A DNA stretch of 45,052 bases from Sphingomonas bacterium. Its GTDB lineage: Bacteria; Pseudomonadota; Alphaproteobacteria; Sphingomonadales; Sphingomonadaceae. Each line of letters starts with the position of its first letter. The first letter of the stretch is position 1. The notes under the pieces were generated by a model, which saw only the letters and a program-made list of their open reading frames with translations, was not told where the DNA came from and did no database searches. Position numbers and translations under genes: made by a program. This document shows, piece by piece, positions 1-7,834 of the stretch. The stretch is taken from positions 1-45,052 of the forward strand of contig NZ_JAQGKZ010000008.1 of the NCBI RefSeq assembly GCF_028289855.1. Reading direction: 5' to 3'.

Positions 1-606
1 GGGAGCAAGCGCGGCGTACGCGCCGGAATCCTTGGCGTCGAGCCGGTCGGCAAAGTCTTCGCGCGACGCGTCGCCGAGCGGCTATGGTCCTGCGCTCATG
101 GTCGCGAGGAGGTCGGGCAGCGTGAAATCGATCGACAGGCCGGTGACACCCGCCGCCTCGAGCGCCTCGACCGCGACGAGCACGATCTCGCGCGCCGCCG
201 CGACGGTGTCGAGCCCGATCAGCTCGCACCCGGCCTGGCGCCGCTCGCGTTCGGGCGAGAGCTGGGTCGCACGCAGCCGCAGCACCGACCCGGCATAGCT
301 CAGCCGCACCGGGCGCGGGTGATGGCCCATCCGCGTCGCCGCGATCCGCCCGACCTGCGCGGTGATATCGGGGCGGATCGCCAGCGTGCGCTGGCTGACC
401 GGATCGACGAAGCGGACCGAATCCTGCGCGCGCGCCGATTTGAGCCGGTGCGCGAGCGCATCCTCGAACTCGGCGAGCGGCGGATCGACGCGCTCGTAGC
501 CGTGGAGCCGCGCGGCATCGAGCACGCGCCCCTCCAGCCGCGCCGCGGCATCGGCGTCCGGCGGCAACCGGTCGTGGAAGCCCGAGGGAAGAAGCGCGTA
601 GGTCAC
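1..606 (-). pseudogene. hisZ: ATP phosphoribosyltransferase regulatory subunit HisZ, interrupted by in-frame TAG, partial
   Basis: HisZ is a class II histidyl-tRNA-synthetase-like protein that activates short-form HisG in the first step of histidine synthesis. Translation starts at a GTG (604-606) with MTYALLPSGFHDRLPPDA, and contains the family-typical segments RPDITAQVGRIA and FTLPDL. After 174 residues a TAG codon lies at 82-84. The same frame then continues with plausible HisZ sequence (PLGDASREDFADRLDAKDSG) to the window edge, so this is a nonsense codon and not a natural end or a frameshift. It is the third gene of serC-serA-hisZ, 23 nt after serA. The family is usually around 370 residues, so most of the C-terminal half lies outside. 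A sequencing error or amber suppression cannot be excluded. Confidence 0.85.
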
Positions 607-629
607 GCTTGCCCCTTAGCGATTCCCGC

Positions 630-2207
630 TCAGAACGACAGCCCCATCACAGTCTTGACCCCAGCCAGCCCGCGGACCTTGGCGATCAAGTCCGGCGTCA
701 CCGCCTCGTCGACCGACAGCAGCAGCACCGCCTCGCCGCCCGCGCTCCGCCGCCCGAGGTGGAATGTGCCGATATTGACGCCCTCGGTCCCCAGCAGCGT
801 GCCGAGCCGTCCGATGAACCCCGGCGCGTCCTCGTTGACGACGTAGAGCATGTGCCCGGCCAGATCGGCCTCGACCTTGATCCCGAACAATTCGACCAGC
901 CGCGGCGCTTCGTCGCCGAACAGGGTGCCCGCGACCGACCGCTCGCCGGCGTCGGTCTTGACCGAGACGCGGAGCAGCGTGTGGTAATCGCTCTCGCCTT
1001 GCGTGCGGACTTCGCGCACCTCCATTCCGCGTTCCTTGGCGAGCAAGGGCGCGTTGACCATGTTCACGGTGTCGGTCTGGGTGCGCAGGAACCCGGCGAG
1101 CACCGCCGAGACGATCGGCTTCTGGTTGAGCTCGGCGGCGGCGCCTTCAGAATGGATCGAGATGCGACCGATCGACCCGGTGGTGAGCTGACCCACCAGG
1201 CTGCCGAGCTTTTCGGCGAGCGCCATGTACGGCTTCAACCGCGGCGCTTCCTCCGCCGACAGGCTCGGCACGTTGAGCGCGTTGGTGACCCCGCCCGAAA
1301 CGAGATAATCGGCCATCTGCTCGGCGACCTGGATCGCGACGTTGACCTGCGCCTCGCTGGTCGACGCGCCGAGATGCGGGGTCGAGATGAAGTTCGGAGT
1401 GCCGAACAAAGGCGATTCGGTCGCCGGCTCGGTCACGAACACGTCGAGCGCGGCGCCGGCGATATGCCCCGAATCGAGCAATTCCTTGAGCGCCGCCTCG
1501 TCGATCAGCCCGCCGCGCGCGCAATTGACGATGCGCACGCCTTTCTTGGTGCGGAGCAGATTGTCGCGGCTGAGGATGTTGCGCGTCTGGTCGGTCAGCG
1601 GCGTGTGGAGCGTGATGAAATCGGCGCGCGCGAGCAGATCGTCGAGGTCGACCTTCTCGACCCCCAGCTCGACCGCGCGTTCGGGCGACAGGAACGGGTC
1701 GAACGCGATCACCTTCATCCTGAGGCCATGGGCGCGATCGGCGACGATCGACCCGATATTGCCCGCGCCGATCAGCCCCAGCGTCTTGGAGGTCATCTCG
1801 ACCCCCATGAAGCGGTTCTTCTCCCACTTGCCGGCCTGGGTCGACTTGTCCGCCTCGGGCAAATCGCGGGCGAGTGCGAACATCAACGCGATGGCGTGCT
1901 CGGCGGTCGTGATGCTGTTCCCGAACGGCGTGTTCATGACGACCACGCCCTTGGCGCTGGCGGCGGGGATATCGACGTTATCGACCCCAATCCCGGCGCG
2001 GCCGACAACCTTCAAATTGGTCGCCGCGTCGAGGATCGCCTTGGTCACCTTGGTCGAGCTGCGGATCGCGAGGCCGTCATAGTCGCCGATCATCGCGGCG
2101 AGCTCGTCGGGGGTCTTGCCGGTGATTTCGTCCACCTCGACCCCGCGCTCGCGGAAGATCTGCGCGGCTTTGGGGTCCATTTTGTCGCTGATGAGTACTT
2201 TTGGCAT
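630..2207 (-). CDS. serA: D-3-phosphoglycerate dehydrogenase
   Basis: Catalyses NAD-dependent oxidation of 3-phosphoglycerate, the first step of phosphorylated serine synthesis, in the cytosol. The product is 525 residues. It shows an N-terminal substrate domain (MPKVLISDKMDPKA), a Rossmann nucleotide motif GAGNIGS, the catalytic set NCARGGLID, DVFVTEP and STPHLGAS (Arg, Glu, His), then an ASB-type intervening domain and a C-terminal ACT-like domain, which makes it the long-form enzyme. I chose ATG at 2205-2207 because alignment with the family begins at MPKVL; an upstream in-frame ATG at 2223-2225 falls inside a palindromic repeat. It lies between serC and hisZ on the same strand. Confidence 0.95.
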   Translation of the reverse strand: MPKVLISDKMDPKAAQIFRERGVEVDEITGKTPDELAAMIGDYDGLAIRSSTKVTKAILDAATNLKVVGRAGIGVDNVDIPAASAKGVVVMNTPFGNSITTAEHAIALMFALARDLPEADKSTQAGKWEKNRFMGVEMTSKTLGLIGAGNIGSIVADRAHGLRMKVIAFDPFLSPERAVELGVEKVDLDDLLARADFITLHTPLTDQTRNILSRDNLLRTKKGVRIVNCARGGLIDEAALKELLDSGHIAGAALDVFVTEPATESPLFGTPNFISTPHLGASTSEAQVNVAIQVAEQMADYLVSGGVTNALNVPSLSAEEAPRLKPYMALAEKLGSLVGQLTTGSIGRISIHSEGAAAELNQKPIVSAVLAGFLRTQTDTVNMVNAPLLAKERGMEVREVRTQGESDYHTLLRVSVKTDAGERSVAGTLFGDEAPRLVELFGIKVEADLAGHMLYVVNEDAPGFIGRLGTLLGTEGVNIGTFHLGRRSAGGEAVLLLSVDEAVTPDLIAKVRGLAGVKTVMGLSF

Positions 2208-2220
2208 GTCTCTTACTTTC

Positions 2221-2309
2221 GTCATCCCCGCGAAAGCGGGGACCCAGCTTCTGCGGTTTCAGCGCGAGGAGCCGGGTGGGAGATGGGCCCCCGCTTTCGC
2301 GGGGGTGAC
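2221..2309. repeat. Inverted pair of REP-like palindromes between serC and serA
   Basis: Two 25-bp copies of a GTCAYCCCCGCGAAAGCGGG-type element lie head to head at 2221-2245 and 2285-2309, differing at two positions and separated by 39 bp. Each copy is itself a palindrome around GCGAAAGC. The pair fills most of the 105-bp serC-serA gap and ends 13 nt before the serA start. Its arrangement resembles bacterial interspersed mosaic elements. The related but distinct GTCACCCCGGCC-type pair at 25476/25850 shares the GTCAYCCC end. Confidence 0.85.
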
Positions 2310-2312
2310 GGA

Positions 2313-3488
2313 TTAGGAATTGGCGGCTGTTTCTTCGGCCATCACGGTTGCGTAAGCCCAATCCAGCCAAGGGCCGAGCGCTACGATATCGGCCGTATCG
2401 ACCGTCGCGCCGCACCAGATGCGCAGCCCTGCGGGGGCATCCCGATATCCGGCGATGTCATAGGCTGCACCTTCGGCTTCGAGTAGCGATGCCATCTTTT
2501 TGATCATCGCTTCATCCGCGAGCCACACGACCAAGCAAACGCTGGTCTTGGAACGGTTCGCAGGTTCCTTAGCGAGGTGATGAAGCCAATCTCGTTCCTT
2601 GACGATCTTGTCGAGCGCCGCCGCATTGGCATCGCTCCGCGCAATCAACCCGCCTTCACCCAGCGACTTCGCCCATTCGAGGCTGAGGATCGCATCCTCG
2701 ACCGCGAGCATCGACGGCGTGTTGATCGTCTCGCCCTTGAACACGCCTTCGGTCAGCGCCCCCTTCGACACGAGCCGAAACACCTTGGGCAGCGGCCAGG
2801 CCGGCGTATAGCTTTCCAGCCGCTCGGCCGCGCGCGGGCCGAGGATCAGGACACCGTGCCCACCTTCGCCGCCGAGCACCTTCTGCCAGCTGAAGGTCGC
2901 GACATCGATCTTGTCCCACGGCAAGTCGTAGGCGAACACCGCGCTGGTCGCGTCGGCGAAGCTCAGCCCCTCGCGGTCGGCCGGAATCCACTCGCCGTCG
3001 GGCACGCGAACGCCACTGGTCGTGCCGTTCCAGGTGAACAGTACGTCGTTCGACCAATCGACTTGGCCGAGATCGGGCAGCTGCCCGTAATCGGCGCGGA
3101 TCACCGTCGGTTCGATCTTGAGCTGCTTGACCGCATCGGTCACCCAGCCTTCGCCGAAGCTCTCCCACGCCAGCGCGGTGACGGGCCGCGCGCCGAGCAT
3201 CGTCCACATCGCCATCTCGAACGCGCCGGTGTCGGAGCCGGGGACGATGCCGATGCGGTGCGTATCGGGCAGGCCGAGCAACTCGCGCATCAGGTCGATG
3301 GCGTATTGCAGGCGTTGCTTGCCGAGCTTCGAACGATGCGAGCGGCCCAGCACCGCGGTCGCGAGCTTCGATGCGTCCCAGCCCGGGGGCTTGGCGCAGG
3401 GTCCGCTGGAAAAATGGGGGCGTGCCGGCCTGGTGTTCGGCTTGGCAGTGGACGCAATGGTGGCGTCGGCAACGGTCAGTTCAGTCAT
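2313..3488 (-). CDS. serC: Phosphoserine aminotransferase
   Basis: PLP-dependent transfer of an amino group from glutamate to 3-phosphohydroxypyruvate, second step of serine synthesis. The 391-residue protein fits the alphaproteobacterial SerC type. Visible landmarks are FSSGPCAKPPGW near residue 30, GRSHRSK, VPGSDTGAFEMAMW, the TWNGTTSG segment, and SWQKVLGGEGGHGV, which contains the expected PLP-binding lysine. It is the first gene of serC-serA-hisZ and is preceded by a structured leader (3491-3545) that overlaps its ribosome binding site. There is no sign of damage. Confidence 0.96.
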   Translation of the reverse strand: MTELTVADATIASTAKPNTRPARPHFSSGPCAKPPGWDASKLATAVLGRSHRSKLGKQRLQYAIDLMRELLGLPDTHRIGIVPGSDTGAFEMAMWTMLGARPVTALAWESFGEGWVTDAVKQLKIEPTVIRADYGQLPDLGQVDWSNDVLFTWNGTTSGVRVPDGEWIPADREGLSFADATSAVFAYDLPWDKIDVATFSWQKVLGGEGGHGVLILGPRAAERLESYTPAWPLPKVFRLVSKGALTEGVFKGETINTPSMLAVEDAILSLEWAKSLGEGGLIARSDANAAALDKIVKERDWLHHLAKEPANRSKTSVCLVVWLADEAMIKKMASLLEAEGAAYDIAGYRDAPAGLRIWCGATVDTADIVALGPWLDWAYATVMAEETAANS

Positions 3489-3490
3489 GT

Positions 3491-3545
3491 CAGTCTCTCC
3501 TTGCAGAGAGCACGCGCGGCGTTGGGACCGCGTGGCCCGTCAACC
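3491..3545 (-). ncRNA. Probable serC leader RNA
   Basis: Read on the minus strand, the 55 nt before serC contain a hairpin formed by CCACGCGG and CCGCGCGTG (bulged). This is followed by CTCTC-TGCAAG-GAGAG, a five-base stem that holds the AAGGAGA ribosome binding site three bases from the ATG at 3488. Position, two-hairpin layout and sequence fit what I recall of the alphaproteobacterial serC leader described with the speF and suhB leaders (Rfam serC family). The regulatory ligand or factor is unknown to me. The family assignment is from memory; the hairpins are visible in the sequence. Confidence 0.6.
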
Positions 3546-3635
3546 GCCCTAAGGATATTGTGCAGTGCGTCAAGCGGCCGAGTGGTGGACGGGTGGTGGG
3601 GGCGCTGTAAGATCACACGCAATTGGGGGTGGGAA

Positions 3636-4259
3636 ATGGACCAGCGACAACGCGCTGCGCAGGCAGGATTTGCGGCAAGGATTGCACTTTATTGCTGGAT
3701 CGCGATTGTTGCGGTCGAGATCATCATCGATCTGGATTTCGTCGCCGGCGGCGGGGTCGATGTGTGGTTCGCGAGCGGCCGGATCGTGGCGGTGGCTGCG
3801 TTGGCCGTTCTTGGCGCCACGCTGCTTACCGCCATTGTCGTTTCTGTCTGGATTTATCGCGCGATGACCGTCGCGCATCTGACCCATCCCGATTTGACGA
3901 TCAGTCCCGGTTGGGCGGTCGGCTGGTATTTCGTGCCTGTCGCTGCCTTGTGGAAGCCGTACGAAGCAATGGTCGAAATCGTCGAGAGCAGCGGTGCCCG
4001 CCGCCCCGGGCAATGGGCCTTCGTGCGCGATCTGATTGGCTGGTGGTGGGCGGCATGGATCGGCCGCGGAATTTTGGGCTCGATACAAGCCTTTCTCCCG
4101 GGCAACACCGATCCCGGAATCGTGTTCAGCGTGGCGCAGGGCCTCTTCCTGATCCTGGGCGGCGCGCTGGGCATCGCCGCCGCCTGGTGCCTGGCGACGA
4201 TCATCCGTCATGTGGCCGAACTGCAATTGCGCGCGGTCGATTCAACCATTTTCGATTAG
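3636..4259 (+). CDS. DUF4328 domain-containing membrane protein
   Basis: Predicted 207-residue integral membrane protein of unknown function. The start MDQRQRAAQAG at 3636 follows GGGGGTGGG. Hydrophobic segments lie near residues 13-35, 45-70, 130-150 and 165-190. The signature segment ISPGWAVGWYFVPVAALWKPYEAM is the part I recognise as DUF4328. The WWWAAWIGR stretch fits the third membrane region. It is divergent from serC and stands alone, so the context suggests no partner. Family confidence is good; role unknown. Confidence 0.8.
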   Translation: MDQRQRAAQAGFAARIALYCWIAIVAVEIIIDLDFVAGGGVDVWFASGRIVAVAALAVLGATLLTAIVVSVWIYRAMTVAHLTHPDLTISPGWAVGWYFVPVAALWKPYEAMVEIVESSGARRPGQWAFVRDLIGWWWAAWIGRGILGSIQAFLPGNTDPGIVFSVAQGLFLILGGALGIAAAWCLATIIRHVAELQLRAVDSTIFD

Positions 4260-4315
4260 GCTGTCGCCCAGCGGCATTTGCCGATCGTTAACCATGTTGC
4301 GCGACACTCAGTCGC

Positions 4316-4975
4316 GTGAAGCACCTGGTTCCCTTGATCGGTTTGCTCCTCGCCGGCTGCGTGTTCGGCGGTGGGGGTGAGCGCGTCCCGCCAACGCGGC
4401 CGATGGGGTCACCCCCCGTCACGCTCAATCTGCCGACCAGCCGCGATACGCAGGCGTGCTTCGCCGACCTCAGCCGAGAGGAGGTGCGCTTCTCGCCGCT
4501 CCCGGACCGCGATTATGGCGGCGGGTGCCAGGTAATCGGTGCGGTGCAGTTGATCGACATCGGCGTGCCGGTGACCGGCATCAAGGCGATGCGTTGTGGG
4601 CTTGCCGAGGAATTCATCGGCTGGACGCGCAACGCGGTCGCGCCCGCGGCGTATCAGGTGCTCGGCAGCAAATTGGTGCGGATCGAGACGATGGGCACCT
4701 ATGCTTGCCGCAATACCGTCGGCACCGCGGTCGCGCGGCTGTCGGGCCACGCGCTGGCCAATGCGGTCGATGTCTCGGCGTTCATCCTGGCCGACGGCCG
4801 GCGGATTTCGGTGCAGGACAATTGGCGTACCGACGACGCGGACACCCAGCGTTTCTGGAAGCTCATCCACGCCTCGGCATGCAAGCGCTTCGGCACGGTG
4901 CTCAGCCCCGATTACAACGCGGCCCACCACGATCACCTCCATCTCGAGGACGATCACAAGGCATTCTGCCGCTAG
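4316..4975 (+). CDS. Extensin-like family lipoprotein
   Basis: A 219-residue exported protein from a GTG start at 4316 (VKHLVPLIGLLLAGC). The lipobox LLAG-C predicts lipidation at Cys15. The C-terminal half matches the Extensin-like_C family: TMGTYACRN, RLSGHALANAVDVSAF, then FGTVLSPDYNAAHHDHLHLE. The His/Asp pattern (GHALANAVD and HHDHLH) resembles zinc sites of LAS-type peptidoglycan peptidases, so a cell-wall hydrolase role is possible but inferred. Four cysteines probably form disulfides in the periplasm. There is no clear operon partner; the next gene starts 80 bp on. Confidence 0.85.
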   Translation: MKHLVPLIGLLLAGCVFGGGGERVPPTRPMGSPPVTLNLPTSRDTQACFADLSREEVRFSPLPDRDYGGGCQVIGAVQLIDIGVPVTGIKAMRCGLAEEFIGWTRNAVAPAAYQVLGSKLVRIETMGTYACRNTVGTAVARLSGHALANAVDVSAFILADGRRISVQDNWRTDDADTQRFWKLIHASACKRFGTVLSPDYNAAHHDHLHLEDDHKAFCR

Positions 4976-5034
4976 GCGCTTTTTGATCCGCTTACGCGAA
5001 TGAGCGGGCCGGTGCCGCCTTGCCGACGCATAAC

Positions 5035-5055
5035 CGCTTGCTCTACGAGCAAGCG
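5035..5055 (+). promoter_or_regulatory. Perfect hairpin directly upstream of the LOG-family start codon
   Basis: CGCTTGCTC (5035-5043), a three-base loop TAC, and GAGCAAGCG (5047-5055) make a perfect 9-bp stem that ends at the base before the ATG at 5056. It covers the place where a ribosome binding site would lie. It could restrict translation initiation. Confidence 0.6.
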
Positions 5056-6009
5056 ATGACCGATACCCGCATCCCATCGCGCGTCTTCCCGCAAGCAAAG
5101 GAAGAGGCGGACCGCGCCAAGCTAGGCGTCTCCACCCCGCAGACCGAAAACCCGGCCTATCGCCTCGCGTTTCAGGATATGGATTTCCTGTTGCGCGAGG
5201 ATTTGCGCCCGGTCCGCTTCCAGCTCGAACTGCTCAAGCCGGAGTTGATTCTCGAAGAAGCGGGGATCGCCTCGACTTTCGTGATGTATGGCTCGGCGCG
5301 GATTCCCGAACCGGTCAAGGCGCAGGCGATGCTGGCGGCGGCGACCGACGACGCCAGCCGCAAGATCGCCGAGCGCTTGGTCGCCAAGTCCAAATATTAC
5401 GACGTCGCGCGCGAGCTCGGGCGGATCGCCAGCAACTGCCCGCGCGATACCGACGGCAAGCGCCAGTTCGTCGTGTGCTCGGGCGGCGGGCCGTCGATCA
5501 TGGAGGCGGCCAATCGCGGCGCTGCGGACGTCGGCGCCGAATCGATCGGGCTCAATATCCTGTTGCCGCACGAACAGGCGCCCAATTCCTACGTCACGCC
5601 TGGCTTGAGCCTGCAATTCCACTATTTCGCGCTCAGGAAGATGCACTTCCTGCTCCACGCGCGCGCGCTGGCGGCGTTTCCCGGCGGTTTCGGGACGTTC
5701 GACGAATTGTTCGAGCTGCTCACGCTGATCCAGACCGGCAAGATCCAGCCGATCCCGGTCTTGCTCTACGGCCGTGAATTCTGGGACCGCGTGGTCAATT
5801 TCGAGGCTTTGGTCGAGGAAGGCGTGGTGTCGGCCAAGGACCTGGGCATCTTCACCTATTGCGAGACCGCCGAGGAAGGCTGGGCGCACGTCGAAGAATT
5901 CTATCGCGGGCGCTCGTTCGAACAGGGCAAATCCGAGGCCGAGCGCCACTCGGCCGAGCAGGTCGCGGCGCACGCCCCGACCGCGCGGGGTGACGACCCG
6001 GGGTATTGA
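5056..6009 (+). CDS. LOG family (TIGR00730-like) protein
   Basis: The 317-residue protein belongs to the LOG/lysine-decarboxylase-like Rossmann family; characterised members hydrolyse nucleoside 5'-monophosphates (cytokinin riboside phosphoribohydrolases, PpnN-type enzymes). Visible are YGSARIPEP, the nucleotide-site segment VVCSGGGPSIMEAANRGA, and the family signature PGGFGTFDELFELLT. An N-terminal extension of about 90 residues precedes the core. I prefer the ATG at 5056 (MTDTRIPSRVF); an in-frame TTG at 5020 is possible but lies before the hairpin and adds no family sequence. The precise substrate is not determinable here. Confidence 0.88.
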   Translation: MTDTRIPSRVFPQAKEEADRAKLGVSTPQTENPAYRLAFQDMDFLLREDLRPVRFQLELLKPELILEEAGIASTFVMYGSARIPEPVKAQAMLAAATDDASRKIAERLVAKSKYYDVARELGRIASNCPRDTDGKRQFVVCSGGGPSIMEAANRGAADVGAESIGLNILLPHEQAPNSYVTPGLSLQFHYFALRKMHFLLHARALAAFPGGFGTFDELFELLTLIQTGKIQPIPVLLYGREFWDRVVNFEALVEEGVVSAKDLGIFTYCETAEEGWAHVEEFYRGRSFEQGKSEAERHSAEQVAAHAPTARGDDPGY

Positions 6010-6037
6010 TCGGTCGGCCGCTTCGCGCGGCGACCGA

Positions 6038-6721
6038 CTATTTCGGCGCGCGCTTGGCGGCTTCGGGATCCTTGGACGGCGCGCCGGCGGCGGCCGAGGG
6101 GTTGCCCGCGGTTTCGTTGCTGCCCGCAGCGTCACCCTTGGGGGGCTCGGCCGGCGCCGCAGCGTTGCCCGCTGCAGGGGCCGCGCCGGCCGCTGGCGGC
6201 GGCGGAAGCGGCAGGTTCGACCCTTGCATATTGAGGTACAGGATCACGTCGGCGCGATCCTTCGGGTTCGACAGGCCTGCGAACGTCATCTTGGTTCCCG
6301 GCGCGTATTTGCGCGGGCTGGTCAGCCAGGCGTTGAGCTCGTCGAAGCCCCATTTGCCGCCCTTGGCCTTCAGCGCGTCGGAAAAGGCGAACCCCGCCTT
6401 GCCGGTCGCGACCGCTTCGCCGACCGTGGCGTAGAGATTCGGCCCGATACCATTGGCACCGCCCGAATTGACCGTGTGGCACGCGCCGCACTTCTTGAAG
6501 ACCTCGGCGCCCTTTGCCGCGTCGGCGGTGGGGAGCAGGCTGGCGATCGGCACTTCGGCTGCGGCGCCGTCCCCGCCGCCTTCATCGACCGCCTCGACCG
6601 GATAGCCTTCCTTCTTGGGCTCACCGCTGTGATAGATCATGCCGCCCACGATCGTCAGACTCAGGGCGGCGAAGCACCCGGCCAGCGTCCAGCCTGCGAT
6701 CGTGTTGCTGTTGTCGTTCAT
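6038..6721 (-). CDS. Membrane-anchored class I cytochrome c
   Basis: A 227-residue c-type cytochrome related to alphaproteobacterial cytochrome c552/CycM. An uncleaved N-terminal anchor (WTLAGCFAALSLTIVGGMIY, residues 11-30) is followed by a linker and a mono-haem domain with Cys78-Gly-Ala-Cys81-His82. Met145 in PGTKMTFAG is the predicted axial ligand. The C-terminal 60 residues are a low-complexity Pro/Ala/Gly-rich tail. It probably shuttles electrons at the periplasmic face of the inner membrane towards an oxidase. It is convergent with the LOG gene and divergent from pheA. Confidence 0.92.
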   Translation of the reverse strand: MNDNSNTIAGWTLAGCFAALSLTIVGGMIYHSGEPKKEGYPVEAVDEGGGDGAAAEVPIASLLPTADAAKGAEVFKKCGACHTVNSGGANGIGPNLYATVGEAVATGKAGFAFSDALKAKGGKWGFDELNAWLTSPRKYAPGTKMTFAGLSNPKDRADVILYLNMQGSNLPLPPPPAAGAAPAAGNAAAPAEPPKGDAAGSNETAGNPSAAAGAPSKDPEAAKRAPK

Positions 6722-6829
6722 GGTTTCGGCGACGCCCCTGAAATGAGTGCTGACCCTTTAGTAATGCGAAACGCGACGGGCAAGCGCCAGCTTGCCCGAC
6801 CAACAACGCGCCACTAAGCGCGCTTCTCC

Positions 6830-7720
6830 ATGGAGAATTTCGCCGCCCCCGCCCGCCCCATCGTCGCCGCGATGGCCGAAGCCGCCGCCAAGGCGCCCGA
6901 ACGCGCGGTCGCGTTTCAGGGTGCGCCGGGGGCGAACAGCCATGTCGCCGCGCTCGAAGCCTTCCCCGACGGGCTGCCACTGCCGTGCTTTTCGTTCGAG
7001 GACGCGATCGACGCGGTGAAGCAGGGCCAGGCCGATTGCGCGGTGATCCCGATCGAGAATTCGCTCCACGGCCGCGTCGCCGACATGCATTTCCTGCTCC
7101 CCGAATCGGGGCTGGTGATCACCGGCGAGCATTTCCTGCCGATCCGCTACGCGCTGATGGGGCTGGGGCCGATCGACGGCGTCAAGGAGGCGATGAGCCA
7201 CCCCCAGGCACTCGGCCAGTGCCGCCATTGGCTCAAGGCGCGGGGCATCGTACCCGTTTCCTATCCCGATACCGCAGGCGCTGCCGCGTTGGTCGCCGAG
7301 CTGAACGACCCGGCCATCGCTGCGCTCGCGCCCCCGGCGGCGGCGGCGATCTACGGACTCGAAACGCTGGAAAGCGACATCGCCGATGCCGAACACAACA
7401 CCACGCGCTTCGTGACCTTGGCGCGGGGTTCGCGCCCGCTGACCGGCGACGGTCCGTTCATGACGACGATCATCTTCGAGGTTAAGAACGTCCCCGCCGC
7501 GCTCTACAAGGCGATGGGCGGGTTCGCGACCACCGGCGTCAACATGACCAAGCTCGAAAGCTATCAACAGGGCGGTAGCTTCGCCGCGACCGATTTCTAC
7601 GCCGATGTCGAAGGGCGCCCGGGCGACGAGAACCTCGACCGCGCACTGGAGGAATTGGGGTTTCATTCCAAATGGTTGCGTGTTCTCGGCAGCTATCCGC
7701 AGGCGAGAAAGCGCGGATAA
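6830..7720 (+). CDS. pheA: Prephenate dehydratase
   Basis: Converts prephenate to phenylpyruvate in phenylalanine synthesis. The 296-residue monofunctional form has no chorismate mutase domain. The catalytic part starts at FQGAPGANSH and includes IPIENSLHGRV, SHPQALGQC and the NTTRF signature. The C-terminal ACT domain follows with GALYKA-like VPAALYKAMGGFATTG and NMTKLESY, the usual phenylalanine-binding region. The ATG at 6830 was chosen; a later in-frame Met (residue 15) is an alternative because the first 25 residues are not family sequence. Confidence 0.95.
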   Translation: MENFAAPARPIVAAMAEAAAKAPERAVAFQGAPGANSHVAALEAFPDGLPLPCFSFEDAIDAVKQGQADCAVIPIENSLHGRVADMHFLLPESGLVITGEHFLPIRYALMGLGPIDGVKEAMSHPQALGQCRHWLKARGIVPVSYPDTAGAAALVAELNDPAIAALAPPAAAAIYGLETLESDIADAEHNTTRFVTLARGSRPLTGDGPFMTTIIFEVKNVPAALYKAMGGFATTGVNMTKLESYQQGGSFAATDFYADVEGRPGDENLDRALEELGFHSKWLRVLGSYPQARKRG

Positions 7721-7834
7721 TGCTTTCCTACAGAGGAGGCCGCGTGGCATGAAGCGCCATGACGGCACCGCCAATTTTCGGGTTCCAGTCGAACCCCATG
7801 GCCACTGCGAACATTCGGAACATTCGCCGCTGAC

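Noticed and set aside
609..2486. Long plus-strand open frame opposite serA
   Set aside because: Antisense shadow of a high-GC gene; the translation is Arg/Asp/Gly-rich without domain features, while the minus strand encodes a clear SerA.
7723..7734. 12-base match CTTTCCTACAGA shared with 18900-18911
   Set aside because: Dozens of 12-mer repeats are expected by chance in 45 kb of skewed sequence; without a dyad at the first site it is not evidence of a shared operator.
7809..7826. Tandem GAACATTCG repeat before thiD, considered as a LexA box
   Set aside because: The spacing between GAAC elements is five bases, not the seven of the alphaproteobacterial SOS box, and thiD is not an SOS gene. 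It could be a minor operator, but nothing supports this.
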